A stretch of 64,000 bases of DNA from Synechococcus sp. AG-683-C23 (GCA_003208835.1 QCVD01000001.1:62001-126000); one strand, 5' to 3'. Shown: positions 10,705 to 20,060, counted from the stretch's first letter. The notes: generated from the letters alone by a model not told the origin. Made by a program: numbers and translations.

Positions 10705-11721
10705 TTAGTTACTGTGCAAATCAAACGTGGCATCTAGTATGCTGATATAAGAATCTAAAGATGAGTTAAGGATAGAAGATAGGCAAGTATCACAGTGGAA
10801 ATTTGTAAATTTTGAAGAAATATTAGAAGCTAAGATGTATTGTGCCACAGAATCATGAGTTCTCAAAGAATCAAGGTCATAATCATAATTATTAATATTA
10901 CCATAATTTGAATTATAACGGTTGTGCCCAGTCATCATCGAAAACCCGAATGCATATATTTTTGAAGACAGTGAAAAGCTATTATTATAATATAGCTCAG
11001 CTAAAATAATAGGGAGACCCATAGGAGAGAATAAGGGACCAGAAAGGCACTGATGGCTTAATGAAAAAAGCTTTGTGGATAAAGATAAAGGAAATCTACT
11101 AAAAATATTATTTCTAAAAATCGCACCCGAAATAAATTTATTTGTTAGAAGGTATTGAATATCAGAAGCATTACGCTTAGCGACTGCATTATTATAAAAA
11201 GAGAAAATATAATTTGTAGAATTCAACGATCCAAGATCTCGTCGCCGATTTAGGTTAGATAACAAAATGAGATTAGAATCAGAGTTTGTATATGACTTCA
11301 AGTCAAAATTTGCGAGATCAAGTTGGGGACCTAAAATAACAGTTGGTAGCCCAAAAAAATTTGAGAAATCCATGGAAGGTTCTGAATGGCTTACTGAAGA
11401 ACTAAAACTTCTAAACTGTGGATAAATCGAAATAAGACTTTTGGCTAAAAAACATTGTGAAATGTAACTCTCATAACGGTTGAGGGAATTTAGATATGAT
11501 GAAAATGATGATACGGATCTCGCAAGAAGAACTTGTCGTAATAATGCCGAGGTTCTAGTGAAACCGAATAAATATGAGATTGGCCTGGACAAAAAAATTA
11601 GTGTCAATAAAAACCTAGATTGCTCAAACGGAGTATATTTAAGCAGCAATAATAAGTGAGACTTTGAATGTAAAAATAGAGTGAGAACAAAGACTCTTAG
11701 AAAAAACAAATAATGGTTCAT
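10705..11721 (-). CDS. orphan protein in nonulosonic-acid operon; possible glycosyltransferase
   Basis: Intact 338-aa ORF starting 3 bp downstream of the GT2 gene stop; TVILGPQLDLANFDL, SPMGLPIILAELYYN, YAFGFSMMTGHNRYN, LRTHDSVAQYI; family not recognised with certainty. Confidence 0.6.
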   Translation of the reverse strand: MNHYLFFLRVFVLTLFLHSKSHLLLLLKYTPFEQSRFLLTLIFLSRPISYLFGFTRTSALLRQVLLARSVSSFSSYLNSLNRYESYISQCFLAKSLISIYPQFRSFSSSVSHSEPSMDFSNFFGLPTVILGPQLDLANFDLKSYTNSDSNLILLSNLNRRRDLGSLNSTNYIFSFYNNAVAKRNASDIQYLLTNKFISGAIFRNNIFSRFPLSLSTKLFSLSHQCLSGPLFSPMGLPIILAELYYNNSFSLSSKIYAFGFSMMTGHNRYNSNYGNINNYDYDLDSLRTHDSVAQYILASNISSKFTNFHCDTCLSSILNSSLDSYISILDATFDLHSN

Positions 11722-11724
11722 TGT

Positions 11725-12417
11725 TCAGCCGATACCCTTCCATGTGTTACCATTAGGAGTGAAATGATGGAAAGCCGAATAACTGGGCGAGTATTTAATA
11801 GAAAAGCCCTTTTCAATCACTTTTTGAGCCCAATAGCGATCTTCTTTGCCTACTAGATCCTCATCAAAAGGATACTCAAGCATAAAGCTACGATTAAGTA
11901 ATGAAAAAGCGTTATGAAAAAAATAGCGTTGCTCCAAGTCAGAAAACATGTTGATACAGGCTGTATCTATAAAGTGACTCCATAAGTACGAAGGCCGAAT
12001 CTTTTTCCCATAATAAACAGGAATTTGCTTACCAAAACAGGCCGGATAAGTATCGAAATCCTTCTGCATAGAGTCAACATCAAGTCTACAAATGGCCGCA
12101 TGACTTGAAAGGATAATAATATTCTCATTAGAGGCAGATTCAATTCCACGGTTGAGAGCCTTTCCCGGAGAATAGTCGGATACTTTAATAATAGATAGAT
12201 CAGTAAAGCGATTAGAACGAGTGGATAATTTATTATCTTGTGAAAAAAGCTTGGCTACTTTAACGCTATCATCAGTAGAATTGTTATCTACTAAAATAAT
12301 TTCAGGACTACCGAGAAAATCCAAGCAGGACTGAATTGCAAATCCGATGAAAGATTCTTCATTCCTAACCCTGATAACAACAGAAACCGATAAAGGTGAA
12401 ATAGTCATACAGATCAA
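11725..12417 (-). CDS. glycosyltransferase family 2
   Basis: VSVVIRVRNEESFIGFAIQSCL, IILVDNNSTDDS. Confidence 0.88.
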   Translation of the reverse strand: MICMTISPLSVSVVIRVRNEESFIGFAIQSCLDFLGSPEIILVDNNSTDDSVKVAKLFSQDNKLSTRSNRFTDLSIIKVSDYSPGKALNRGIESASNENIIILSSHAAICRLDVDSMQKDFDTYPACFGKQIPVYYGKKIRPSYLWSHFIDTACINMFSDLEQRYFFHNAFSLLNRSFMLEYPFDEDLVGKEDRYWAQKVIEKGFSIKYSPSYSAFHHFTPNGNTWKGIG

Positions 12418-13373
12418 TCTTTCAAATAAGCAATCAAAAGTTTAGCTGCATGCTGATAAGCAATTTGCTGAGCATGTGTAGTCATGCCTCCAATATGCGG
12501 AGTAATAAGCATCTGAGAAGGGTTTTTCCTGGAAAAATCTTTGAATAAATGAGAGTCACTAATATACTCAGATGATAATACATCTGTAGCATAACAAGAT
12601 TTGGGGTTAGAATGAAGAAAATGCATAAGATCGACCTCGTGGATCAACTCACCACGAGAGGTGTTGACAAGCAATAGATCAGGTTTGGCATTATTAAGAA
12701 TTTTACTGCAAATAAACTGAACTGTTTCGGGAGTAACATGAACATGCAAAGATACAATGTCAGCAGAAGCAAATAGCTGATCAAGAGATCTAACTTGTCT
12801 AACATAAGGAAGCGCAACATCTTTATATGGATCGTAAACGTAAACATGGCGACAAAGCGTACTCATATAATGAGAATATAAACTTCCGAGACGGCCATAA
12901 CCAACAATTCCAACATCTAGTGAAGAAAGTTGCCTTCCAACAAAAGGTAGATAGTTCCACTCACCAGACATTACGGAGGAGGATGCTGAACAAATATTGC
13001 GTAAAGAGCAGAGAGTTAAAGCTAGAGCATGTTCAGCTGTACTAGATATACGATTAATTGTAGATCTTTCATCAGTAAGAGAAATAATGTCGATAGAACG
13101 AGAACGGCACGCAGCTTTATCAATGTGAACTGTACCTGTAGAAGCAGTAGTGATAACTTTTAAATTTGGGTAGAGATCAATTATTGAATCGTCAATAAAA
13201 ATCAATGACTTATTGGGATTAGTGAACAATGCGACAACAGTGTCATCGGGAACAAGGTCGACAGGGCTAGGGTGAGGTAGATACTTAAGGCAAATATCAG
13301 ACCTTGAATTTAAAATATCCAGAACATTGTCAATATGAGCACACTCAGTTATAATAAGGATACAAGGTGTCAT
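12414..13373 (-). CDS. D-isomer-specific 2-hydroxyacid dehydrogenase (SerA/PGDH-like)
   Basis: VGIVGYGRLGSLYSHYM (GxGxxG), LLVNTSRGELIHEVDL, MLITPHIGGMT. Confidence 0.9.
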   Translation of the reverse strand: MTPCILIITECAHIDNVLDILNSRSDICLKYLPHPSPVDLVPDDTVVALFTNPNKSLIFIDDSIIDLYPNLKVITTASTGTVHIDKAACRSRSIDIISLTDERSTINRISSTAEHALALTLCSLRNICSASSSVMSGEWNYLPFVGRQLSSLDVGIVGYGRLGSLYSHYMSTLCRHVYVYDPYKDVALPYVRQVRSLDQLFASADIVSLHVHVTPETVQFICSKILNNAKPDLLLVNTSRGELIHEVDLMHFLHSNPKSCYATDVLSSEYISDSHLFKDFSRKNPSQMLITPHIGGMTTHAQQIAYQHAAKLLIAYLKD

Positions 13374-14068
13374 GAATTCAGAAGGGATTCGGCAAGAACA
13401 AGGTCAAGAGGATCATCAATATTAATTGACCTCTCTGGAGGCATTATGTGGGCCAAACTATTGTCTCCACCAAAACGATGGTCCTCTAACATGAGCTTAT
13501 CACGATTGAGGGCATAGATTGAACCATTTCGTATATATGCAGGAGGTGTCAAGTCCTGCCGTCTAGAAGAAAGCTCTGGAACACAAAAATCGCGTATATA
13601 ACCATCAACAAGCTTTTTTATACGGGCTGGATGATGATCGTAAAGCTGGGTAACACCTATAACAGAATCAGCAGAGGATGAAATTAGGGTAGACAAACAA
13701 GCTTCACAATCAGATGCGAGTTTGAAAGGATTAGTAACCATTAACTCTACAACATAATCGTACTTGATTGAATCTTGCTTCTCGCAGAAGGTTACAGCAT
13801 GCTGGAGAGCATCCACGCTAGTAGCAGTGTCTGTAGCAAGAAAGGATGGACGCAAAAAAGGTGCATCGATAGAAGCCTCCTGGCAATAATGGCGTATAGT
13901 TTCTGAATCTGTTGATACTATATATCTATCAATACTCAAGCAATCAGGAATGATATTGAATGTATATTGAATCAATGGTAGTTTATTTAGTAGCACAAGA
14001 TTCTTATTTGGAATTGACTTAGAACCACCTCTGGCTAAAGTAATACCAAGAACACGGGGGAAAGTCAT
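13370..14068 (-). CDS. neuA: acylneuraminate (CMP-nonulosonate) cytidylyltransferase
   Basis: GITLARGGSKSIPNKNLVLLNKLPLIQYT signature, STDSETIRHY, ELMVTNPFKL. Confidence 0.93.
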   Translation of the reverse strand: MTFPRVLGITLARGGSKSIPNKNLVLLNKLPLIQYTFNIIPDCLSIDRYIVSTDSETIRHYCQEASIDAPFLRPSFLATDTATSVDALQHAVTFCEKQDSIKYDYVVELMVTNPFKLASDCEACLSTLISSSADSVIGVTQLYDHHPARIKKLVDGYIRDFCVPELSSRRQDLTPPAYIRNGSIYALNRDKLMLEDHRFGGDNSLAHIMPPERSINIDDPLDLVLAESLLNS

Positions 14069-14124
14069 AGCAACAAAATCAGGTAGATAAAATATGAATG
14101 AGAAGAATTCAGAACATGAATCGG

Positions 14125-14925
14125 TTAAGAGGAAAAACGCCCACGGTACAACTGACGAGTTTCCAATTCGGAAGATTGGAAATCTAAACCAAGAGGAACA
14201 ATCGCATCTTTGTAAATTGAAACAAATTCAAACAAATCTTTTAACTCATGAGGTAAAATAGCAAATTTGTTATCGCGGCCAGGCAGGTCGTGATTTATAG
14301 TAAAATGTTTCTCTATGTAGGTTGCATTAAGGGTGACTGCAATTTTTGATACTTCAACCCCAGGTGTATGGTCACTAAAACCAACATCTGAATGCATATA
14401 TTTAAAATATGACATACGAGATAGATTGACCTGGCCTGGCGAACAGGGATAAGTAGATACACAGTGAAAAAGAGTAAAAGATGCCCCATTAAGTATATCA
14501 AGAGCATTTTGTATCTCTTGAAAAGTTGCTGTACCTGTGGATATAAAAATATGACCAAAGCGAGAAGCCACAAATTTCAACAACGAGATATTGGCGATTT
14601 CAAAACTAGGAATCTTAATCTTATCGCAATTAATAGACTTTAAGAATTCAGCATCTTCGACGGAGAATGCTGATGACATGAATTCTATATTATGTTTTAG
14701 GCATAAAGATTGAAGTAAATTATGTTTTTCAGGTGTAAGAACTGCTTTCTGGTAAATTTCTCTACGTCCATCATTGTCCCATGGTCCAGGTTTTAACCTG
14801 TCATAATTCCAAGATTGAAATTTGGCTATAGATGCACCAGACAATGAAGCTTGCCGGATCATCTCCTCGGCAAGAGACATATCACCCATATGATTCCAAC
14901 CAATCTCTGCTATAAGCTTTGTCAT
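14125..14925 (-). CDS. neuB: N-acetylneuraminate synthase-like (NeuB catalytic domain only)
   Basis: IAEIGWNHMGDMSLAEEMI, KFQSWNYDRL, IKIPSFEIANI, GFSDHTPGVEVS, EKHFTINHDLPGRDNKFAI; stops after the barrel (no SAF domain). Confidence 0.92.
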   Translation of the reverse strand: MTKLIAEIGWNHMGDMSLAEEMIRQASLSGASIAKFQSWNYDRLKPGPWDNDGRREIYQKAVLTPEKHNLLQSLCLKHNIEFMSSAFSVEDAEFLKSINCDKIKIPSFEIANISLLKFVASRFGHIFISTGTATFQEIQNALDILNGASFTLFHCVSTYPCSPGQVNLSRMSYFKYMHSDVGFSDHTPGVEVSKIAVTLNATYIEKHFTINHDLPGRDNKFAILPHELKDLFEFVSIYKDAIVPLGLDFQSSELETRQLYRGRFSS

Positions 14926-15359
14926 TTCGAGTAAGTATTAATAAAACTACACTACAGCATCAATCGGGTCATAGAAGAACGAAATTTATGTTAGGGACAT
15001 CTATCTATCTAATCCCAGTGGACTCCACAGATATTGAAGGAAGTAAACTGTAATGTTGAGGTGTGAGCACTGGACCTTTGTTCTCAGACCAAACGCTTGC
15101 TCATGCAAACTCTCGGCTAACAACCTCGGCCGAAAACGTTAGCTGCCACGACAGATTGACCAGCCTGAATGGCTCACCTCCCTAGCTGATCATCCGGGAA
15201 TAAATATCCCTACAGCCGACAACAGGCTGGAGCGGGTCAAACTTTTGGTGACAAAAATCTTTAAAATCGATTAACTTATGAATCAATCCGAATTCAAAAT
15301 GACCAATATCGCGCATATATGTTTTGATGAATGGATCGTTCTCTTGCAGTTTTAAAAAA

Positions 15360-15840
15360 TTACAGTGCTGCCTGAGAAGTGTTAATTGGGGATAAGCACC
15401 AACAGCAACAGCCCCACGGCTGCTGCATCTGCGCAGCGCTCAGCAACAAACACATGAACGAGTGGCAACCGGGGTAACCGAGCTGTTCATGCAACAGCTG
15501 CACACGGCTCAGCTCGCCCACCTTGGCGGGGGTGCGGTGAGGGCAAAGCCCCGGAACCAGCCCAGCCAATCGGGCCAGTTGCTACCGCCGATTCCCAATT
15601 TCCCCAGCAGTAGTCGCCAACGCCAGTAGCGGCCTGAGTAGCTGAGGCCCACCACGCCATAGAGAACCGGCAGCCACACAAGCAGCGACTGGAGCGATTG
15701 GAACAATACCTTCTGCTGAACAGCTGGAAAGTGCACAAGGCCTGCTACTACAAGAGCGAGCAAGCCCAGAGCGATGAACCCCAGCCAGGGAATGCGTATG
15801 CAGTTCAAGGCTGGCGCCGTGGTTGCCACAGCAGACAACC
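15360..15840 (-). pseudogene. GC-rich membrane-protein fragment with frameshifts
   Basis: Hydrophobic frame IPWLGFIALGLLALVVAGLVHF...LPVLYGVVGLSYSGRYWRWRLLLGKLG continued in other frames; composition unlike its AT-rich neighbours. Confidence 0.3.
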
Positions 15841-15914
15841 CACCGCAATACAGGAAGTATGTAAGGGAAAAGGAATTGGCGAAGAAGAACTATCAACCCA
15901 AGTTTCCTGATTAG

Positions 15915-16160
15915 TGATAGATGAGGTCTGACTGGTTCTTCCCTCAGATATTCCTAATTGCCTTGATGGTGCGTTCTGTCTACCTTTATAGAGTTAGTTC
16001 AACCTTAACCAATGTCACGCCGGACTATTGCAATTGCTGGGGCATAGTCTGTGCTTGCACTTGGATCTCCGTTGATTACTTGTTGCACGAACCCATTGAC
16101 AATCAGTATTTCAATCAAGGAGTAGAGAAAATTGATGAAGGCAATTATCGAGGAGCAATT
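15915..16160 (+). repeat. direct repeat copy A (5' part of TPR gene region)
   Basis: Shares identical 44-mer CTGACTGGTTCTTCCCTCAGATATTCCTAATTGCCTTGATGGTG (15928-15971) and extended similarity with 30072-30316. Confidence 0.85.
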
Positions 16161-16636
16161 GATGATTGGAGTAAGGCAATAGAGATTAATCCACAGGATG
16201 CCGATGCCTACTACAATCGTGATATTGCCAAGACTAATTTAGGTGATTACCAAGGAGCAATCGATGATTACACAAAGGCAATAGAAATTAATCCTCAGTT
16301 TGCTTTTCCTACTACAATCGTGGTGTTAACAACGATTATTTAGAAGATTACCGAGGAGCAATATCTGATCTGAACAAGGGAATTAAAATTAATCCGCAAC
16401 TTGCAGATGCCCATACCAGCCGTAGTGGTGCAAAACTAAAATTAGGTGATAACCAAGGAGCACTGAATGATGCTAATCAGTAAATCGACATTAATCCAAA
16501 AGACTCCATTACCTATATCAATCGTGGTATTGCAAAGGAATTGATAAATGATCTTGAGGTTGCCTATCGTGATTGGAGAAAAGCAGTAGATCTTGGCAAT
16601 CAAAGCCCTGCTGAATGGGTAAAAAAGGACTGTTAG
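15921..16636 (+). pseudogene. TPR-repeat protein pseudogene
   Basis: Repeated YYNRDIAKTNLGDYQGAIDDYTKAIEINPQ-type units; frame lost near 16300 and an in-frame stop at ANQ*IDINPKDS. Confidence 0.75.
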
Positions 16637-16769
16637 GTATTGGTTCTCTAATCACATCATCGTTTCTTTTAGCTTCTTCTAAGTCAATTTATTGAAACAC
16701 CAAACCTCAATCACTGCAATTGATTTGAGCTAAACGGACACTAATAGTAAAGAGAAGAAGCAAATCTTC

Positions 16770-17020
16770 CCTCACTGGTTTGGAAACCAGTCAAAAGGGA
16801 TTAGCCGCTGTGAATGCCAAATACGGAGTAACTCGCGGTTAGCCAGTCGGACGCCAAGGAACTGAGAACGTCAAGGCAGCTTAGCTAGAACCAAGAATCC
16901 GACCCTTTGCGTGACGTGATGGAACAGCGGCACTGCTAACCACTCCAAGATGAAATGACATCAGGAAGTAAAAGAGGTCTAGTACCAGCGGAAGCTGGTG
17001 CTGGAACCTACCTTTTGACA
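16770..17020 (+). ncRNA. candidate structured RNA (orientation assumed +, upstream of ORF 17117)
   Basis: Complementary segments: 16790-16798/17011-17019 (GTCAAAAGG/CCTTTTGAC), 16804-16811/16924-16931 (GCCGCTGT/ACAGCGGC), 16846-16851/16898-16903 (GTCGGA/TCCGAC), 16868-16873/16912-16917 (ACGTCA/TGACGT); local hairpins 16774-16791 and 16984-16999 (GGAA loop); no long ORF. Confidence 0.45.
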
Positions 17021-17116
17021 TCCAGATGAACTAATACTTAGATCCATTTACCAGGACGAGATACCAGTAGGTGGTGGAAAAGTTTCCGCGCGGAAACAAA
17101 TTGACTAATTAAACAA

Positions 17117-17815
17117 ATGAATATCAAAGACTTAATTGTACCCAAACTTGAAGACGGACAACACGATCAACGTTTCATCAGCTTAGCAACTCAAATACAG
17201 GAGAACATCTCCAAATCAACAATCAATGAATTGTATGAACTATGGCAAGAAACAAACCAACTAGAAAATAGATACGAACGTTCTGGACTTCGCTTTGTCA
17301 TCAGAATATTTCAAGTAGACATGGAAAAGTGGCAACGTAGTGCCTTCAAGAAAACAATTAGAGAAAGCCTCCTAAGGCTTGGGTTCAAAAATCCAAGGGT
17401 GTCTAAATTAATGGCTGCAGGAGAATACGTAGCTCAATACATTACTTTTGAGGAGTCAGAGTTCGGATACACACGCAAGGATCACGGCAAATACTTGGTT
17501 AACTTACGTGGGTACGGAGTGACTTCTCTATACCTACTTAGTTGTATGGACTGCAATGGTCACAGATTTGCCGAAGAACATTTCATACAAAAAGGAAAAC
17601 ACCTGAGCACGCGTGAACTGGAAAAGCTCAAACAACAGCATCCAAAATGGGGAGCCTTTGAGGACAAACAACGCGGTCATTCGTTTGAAACACAAGACGT
17701 AGAACAACGTCCAGGAGCCTCTGAGGCAAACCCAGCAACTGTCAATACACAACTTTGTAATCGAAGATTTAACAGCCCTACAGCCTGCTGCAGACGCCGC
17801 AGAAAGAAGAACTGA
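17117..17815 (+). CDS. hypothetical accessory-region protein, probably frameshifted at the C-terminus
   Basis: Plausible N-term 180 aa (MNIKDLIVPKLEDGQHDQ...SKLMAAGEYVAQY...LSTRELEKLKQQ); coding-like sequence continues in another frame to about 17970 (ELKTWVYELVSLTQSIDWNEVQDLPGLQEILAPVSNQ). Confidence 0.5.
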   Translation: MNIKDLIVPKLEDGQHDQRFISLATQIQENISKSTINELYELWQETNQLENRYERSGLRFVIRIFQVDMEKWQRSAFKKTIRESLLRLGFKNPRVSKLMAAGEYVAQYITFEESEFGYTRKDHGKYLVNLRGYGVTSLYLLSCMDCNGHRFAEEHFIQKGKHLSTRELEKLKQQHPKWGAFEDKQRGHSFETQDVEQRPGASEANPATVNTQLCNRRFNSPTACCRRRRKKN

Positions 17816-17983
17816 AGACATGGGTATATGAGCTTGTCTCTCTTACTCAATCAATTGATTGGAATGAAGTCCAAGATTTACCAGGGCTTCAAGAGATACT
17901 CGCACCAGTTAGCAACCAGATGATGCTTGCTGCTCACCTCGCTATTCCTAGACAACCCATCCTCCAATAACAACAAGACACCT

Positions 17984-18139
17984 ATGAACGAGTCACTAAA
18001 CCTGTATACAATTCCACACGTTCGCTTTTGGCAGCACGGTCAAATTGCTTTAACAGCAAAGACACGAGTGGAGAATCTTCTAAAGAACAACCGTCATGAC
18101 GATGCCAAATCAATGGCTGAAGAGTGGCTCGTCAAATAG
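17984..18139 (+). CDS. small hypothetical protein
   Basis: MNESLNLYTIPHVRFWQHGQIALTAKTRVENLLKNNRHDDAKSMAEEWLVK. Confidence 0.35.
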   Translation: MNESLNLYTIPHVRFWQHGQIALTAKTRVENLLKNNRHDDAKSMAEEWLVK

Positions 18140-18381
18140 ACCAAAATTAATTGATTTCACAATCACTATGAACCAACAAACAAAGCACGACAGACAACAA
18201 TCTACATTAATGGATGCATACGCAAGAGCATATGCAAAACAGAATCCTCAATCTGGACTACTAAACCTGACTGACGCACTCAAACAAGCCGACCAACACA
18301 AAGAAAACACTTGAGTGGCTTGAACACACCAAAAACTATTTGGGACTTTAGTAATAGAAGACAGTATTGCAGGACTAATTC

Positions 18382-18747
18382 TTAACACTTGGACTCCAAA
18401 TATTCAGCAGCATCTTTATCGCTAAGATCTGCTCCTTTTCTCCAATCATTAAAGGCACCCTCAAGATCATTTACCGATTCTCTAGCAGAACCGCGAAAAT
18501 GGTAGGCATAGGCATCCTGAGGATCAATCTCTATAGCGTTATTGTAATCAGTAATTGCTCCTTGATAATCTTCTAATTGATACCTTACAATGCCACGAAA
18601 AGTGTAGGTATCGTAAGACTTCTGGCTAATGATCTCTATTGCTTTATTGAAATCATCCATTGCTCCTTGATAATCTTCTGCATCATATTTCTCTACTCCT
18701 TGATCAATATACTTATCTGCTAATGGGTTTGCATTTACAGCAATCAC
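18382..18747 (-). CDS. TPR-repeat protein, apparently N-terminally truncated paralog
   Basis: YIDQGVEKYDAEDYQGAMDDFNKAIEI...YQLEDYQGAITDYNNAIEIDPQDAYAYHFRGSARESVNDLEGAFNDWRKGADL. Confidence 0.7.
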   Translation of the reverse strand: MIAVNANPLADKYIDQGVEKYDAEDYQGAMDDFNKAIEIISQKSYDTYTFRGIVRYQLEDYQGAITDYNNAIEIDPQDAYAYHFRGSARESVNDLEGAFNDWRKGADLSDKDAAEYLESKC

Positions 18748-18771
18748 ATTTTGCGATAATAGTTTTTGGCA

Positions 18772-18915
18772 TCAAACAGGTTCTCCATCTCGCTCATAGA
18801 CCCAGTCAGCGTCTTCATGCTCGATTTCTGGTTCTACCTGATGACGCTCTGCCTCTGCAACGATCGAATCAAGATCTTCTAATAACTCGTCAGAGTCAAA
18901 CCGATACTTGTAGAG
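18772..18915 (-). CDS. small acidic hypothetical protein
   Basis: MLYKYRFDSDELLEDLDSIVAEAERHQVEPEIEHEDADWVYERDGEPV. Confidence 0.35.
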   Translation of the reverse strand, partial: LYKYRFDSDELLEDLDSIVAEAERHQVEPEIEHEDADWVYERDGEPV

Positions 18916-19037
18916 CATCGGTTTGCAGAATGGCGTGGATTTATGATGTATGATAATCAAAAGTCTTCTTTTATAGTTCTCTATTCTTTTTTACTACTTA
19001 TTTTCACCTTTTCTTATTGTGCTTTTTCTCATTCGTT

Positions 19038-20060
19038 ATGACTGTTCTTGTTACTGGCGTTGCAGGTTTTATCGGGTTTCATTTAGCCAAGAGGCTCTTG
19101 CTATCTGATGTCCCTGTTGTTGGATTAGATAATCTTAATAGTTATTATGATGTTTCTCTTAAGGTCGATCGTTTAAATTACTTGAAAAAAAATGCTTCTT
19201 CCAAGGATCTCGCCTTTCAATTTTATAATAATAATATCCAAGATCATAGTTCAATCCAGCAGATTTTTTGTCAGCATACCATATCCTCGGTAGTAAATCT
19301 TGCTGCTCAAGCTGGTGTTAGATATTCAATTGAAAATCCTTCGACATACATTCAAAGTAACTTAGTAGGATTTGGCAATATTCTTGAATTATGCAGGCAT
19401 TATTCTGTAGATCAACTGATCTACGCCTCTAGCAGTTCGGTATATGGAGGTAATACTGTATTACCTTTTTCGGAAAAACATAATGTTGATCATCCATTAA
19501 GTCTTTATGCCGCTTCTAAAAAGGCCAATGAACTGATGGCTCACTCTTATAGCCATCTTTTTAATCTTCCAACAACCGGTCTCCGCTTCTTCACTGTCTA
19601 TGGTCCTTGGGGACGGCCAGATATGGCCCTATTTCTATTTACTAAATCTATATTATCTAATAAGCCTATTCAACTTTTTAACAATGGACAAATGGTCCGT
19701 GATTTTACATATATTGACGATATTGTTGAATCTATAGTGCGATTACTTGCTAAGCCCCCTCTACCTAATCCAGGATATTCATCTTCCGAACTTGGCCCAT
19801 CATCTAGTTGGGCACCATATTCTATATTTAATATTGGCAACTCGAATCCTATTCCCTTATTAGATTATGTTGAGGCTTTAGAGAAATCTCTTGGAATCAA
19901 GGCACTAAAGGAATACCTACCTATGCAAATGGGTGATGTTCCTATGACCGCGGCTGATACCACTGCTATTGAGAAATGGATTGGTTTCAAGCCAAGTACA
20001 TCTGTTGACGAAGGCGTACAACACTTCGTATCTTGGTATCGAGACTATTATCAATTATAA
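19038..20060 (+). CDS. NAD-dependent epimerase, UDP-glucuronate 4-epimerase-like
   Basis: MTVLVTGVAGFIGFHLAKRLL, LDNLNSYYDVSLKVDRL, SSSSVYGGN, SLYAASKKANELMAH, GPWGRPDMA. Confidence 0.9.
   Translation: MTVLVTGVAGFIGFHLAKRLLLSDVPVVGLDNLNSYYDVSLKVDRLNYLKKNASSKDLAFQFYNNNIQDHSSIQQIFCQHTISSVVNLAAQAGVRYSIENPSTYIQSNLVGFGNILELCRHYSVDQLIYASSSSVYGGNTVLPFSEKHNVDHPLSLYAASKKANELMAHSYSHLFNLPTTGLRFFTVYGPWGRPDMALFLFTKSILSNKPIQLFNNGQMVRDFTYIDDIVESIVRLLAKPPLPNPGYSSSELGPSSSWAPYSIFNIGNSNPIPLLDYVEALEKSLGIKALKEYLPMQMGDVPMTAADTTAIEKWIGFKPSTSVDEGVQHFVSWYRDYYQL

Noticed and set aside
15921-16636. Periodic ~102-bp DNA repeats as a possible repeat array
   Set aside because: Periodicity is explained by TPR protein repeats.
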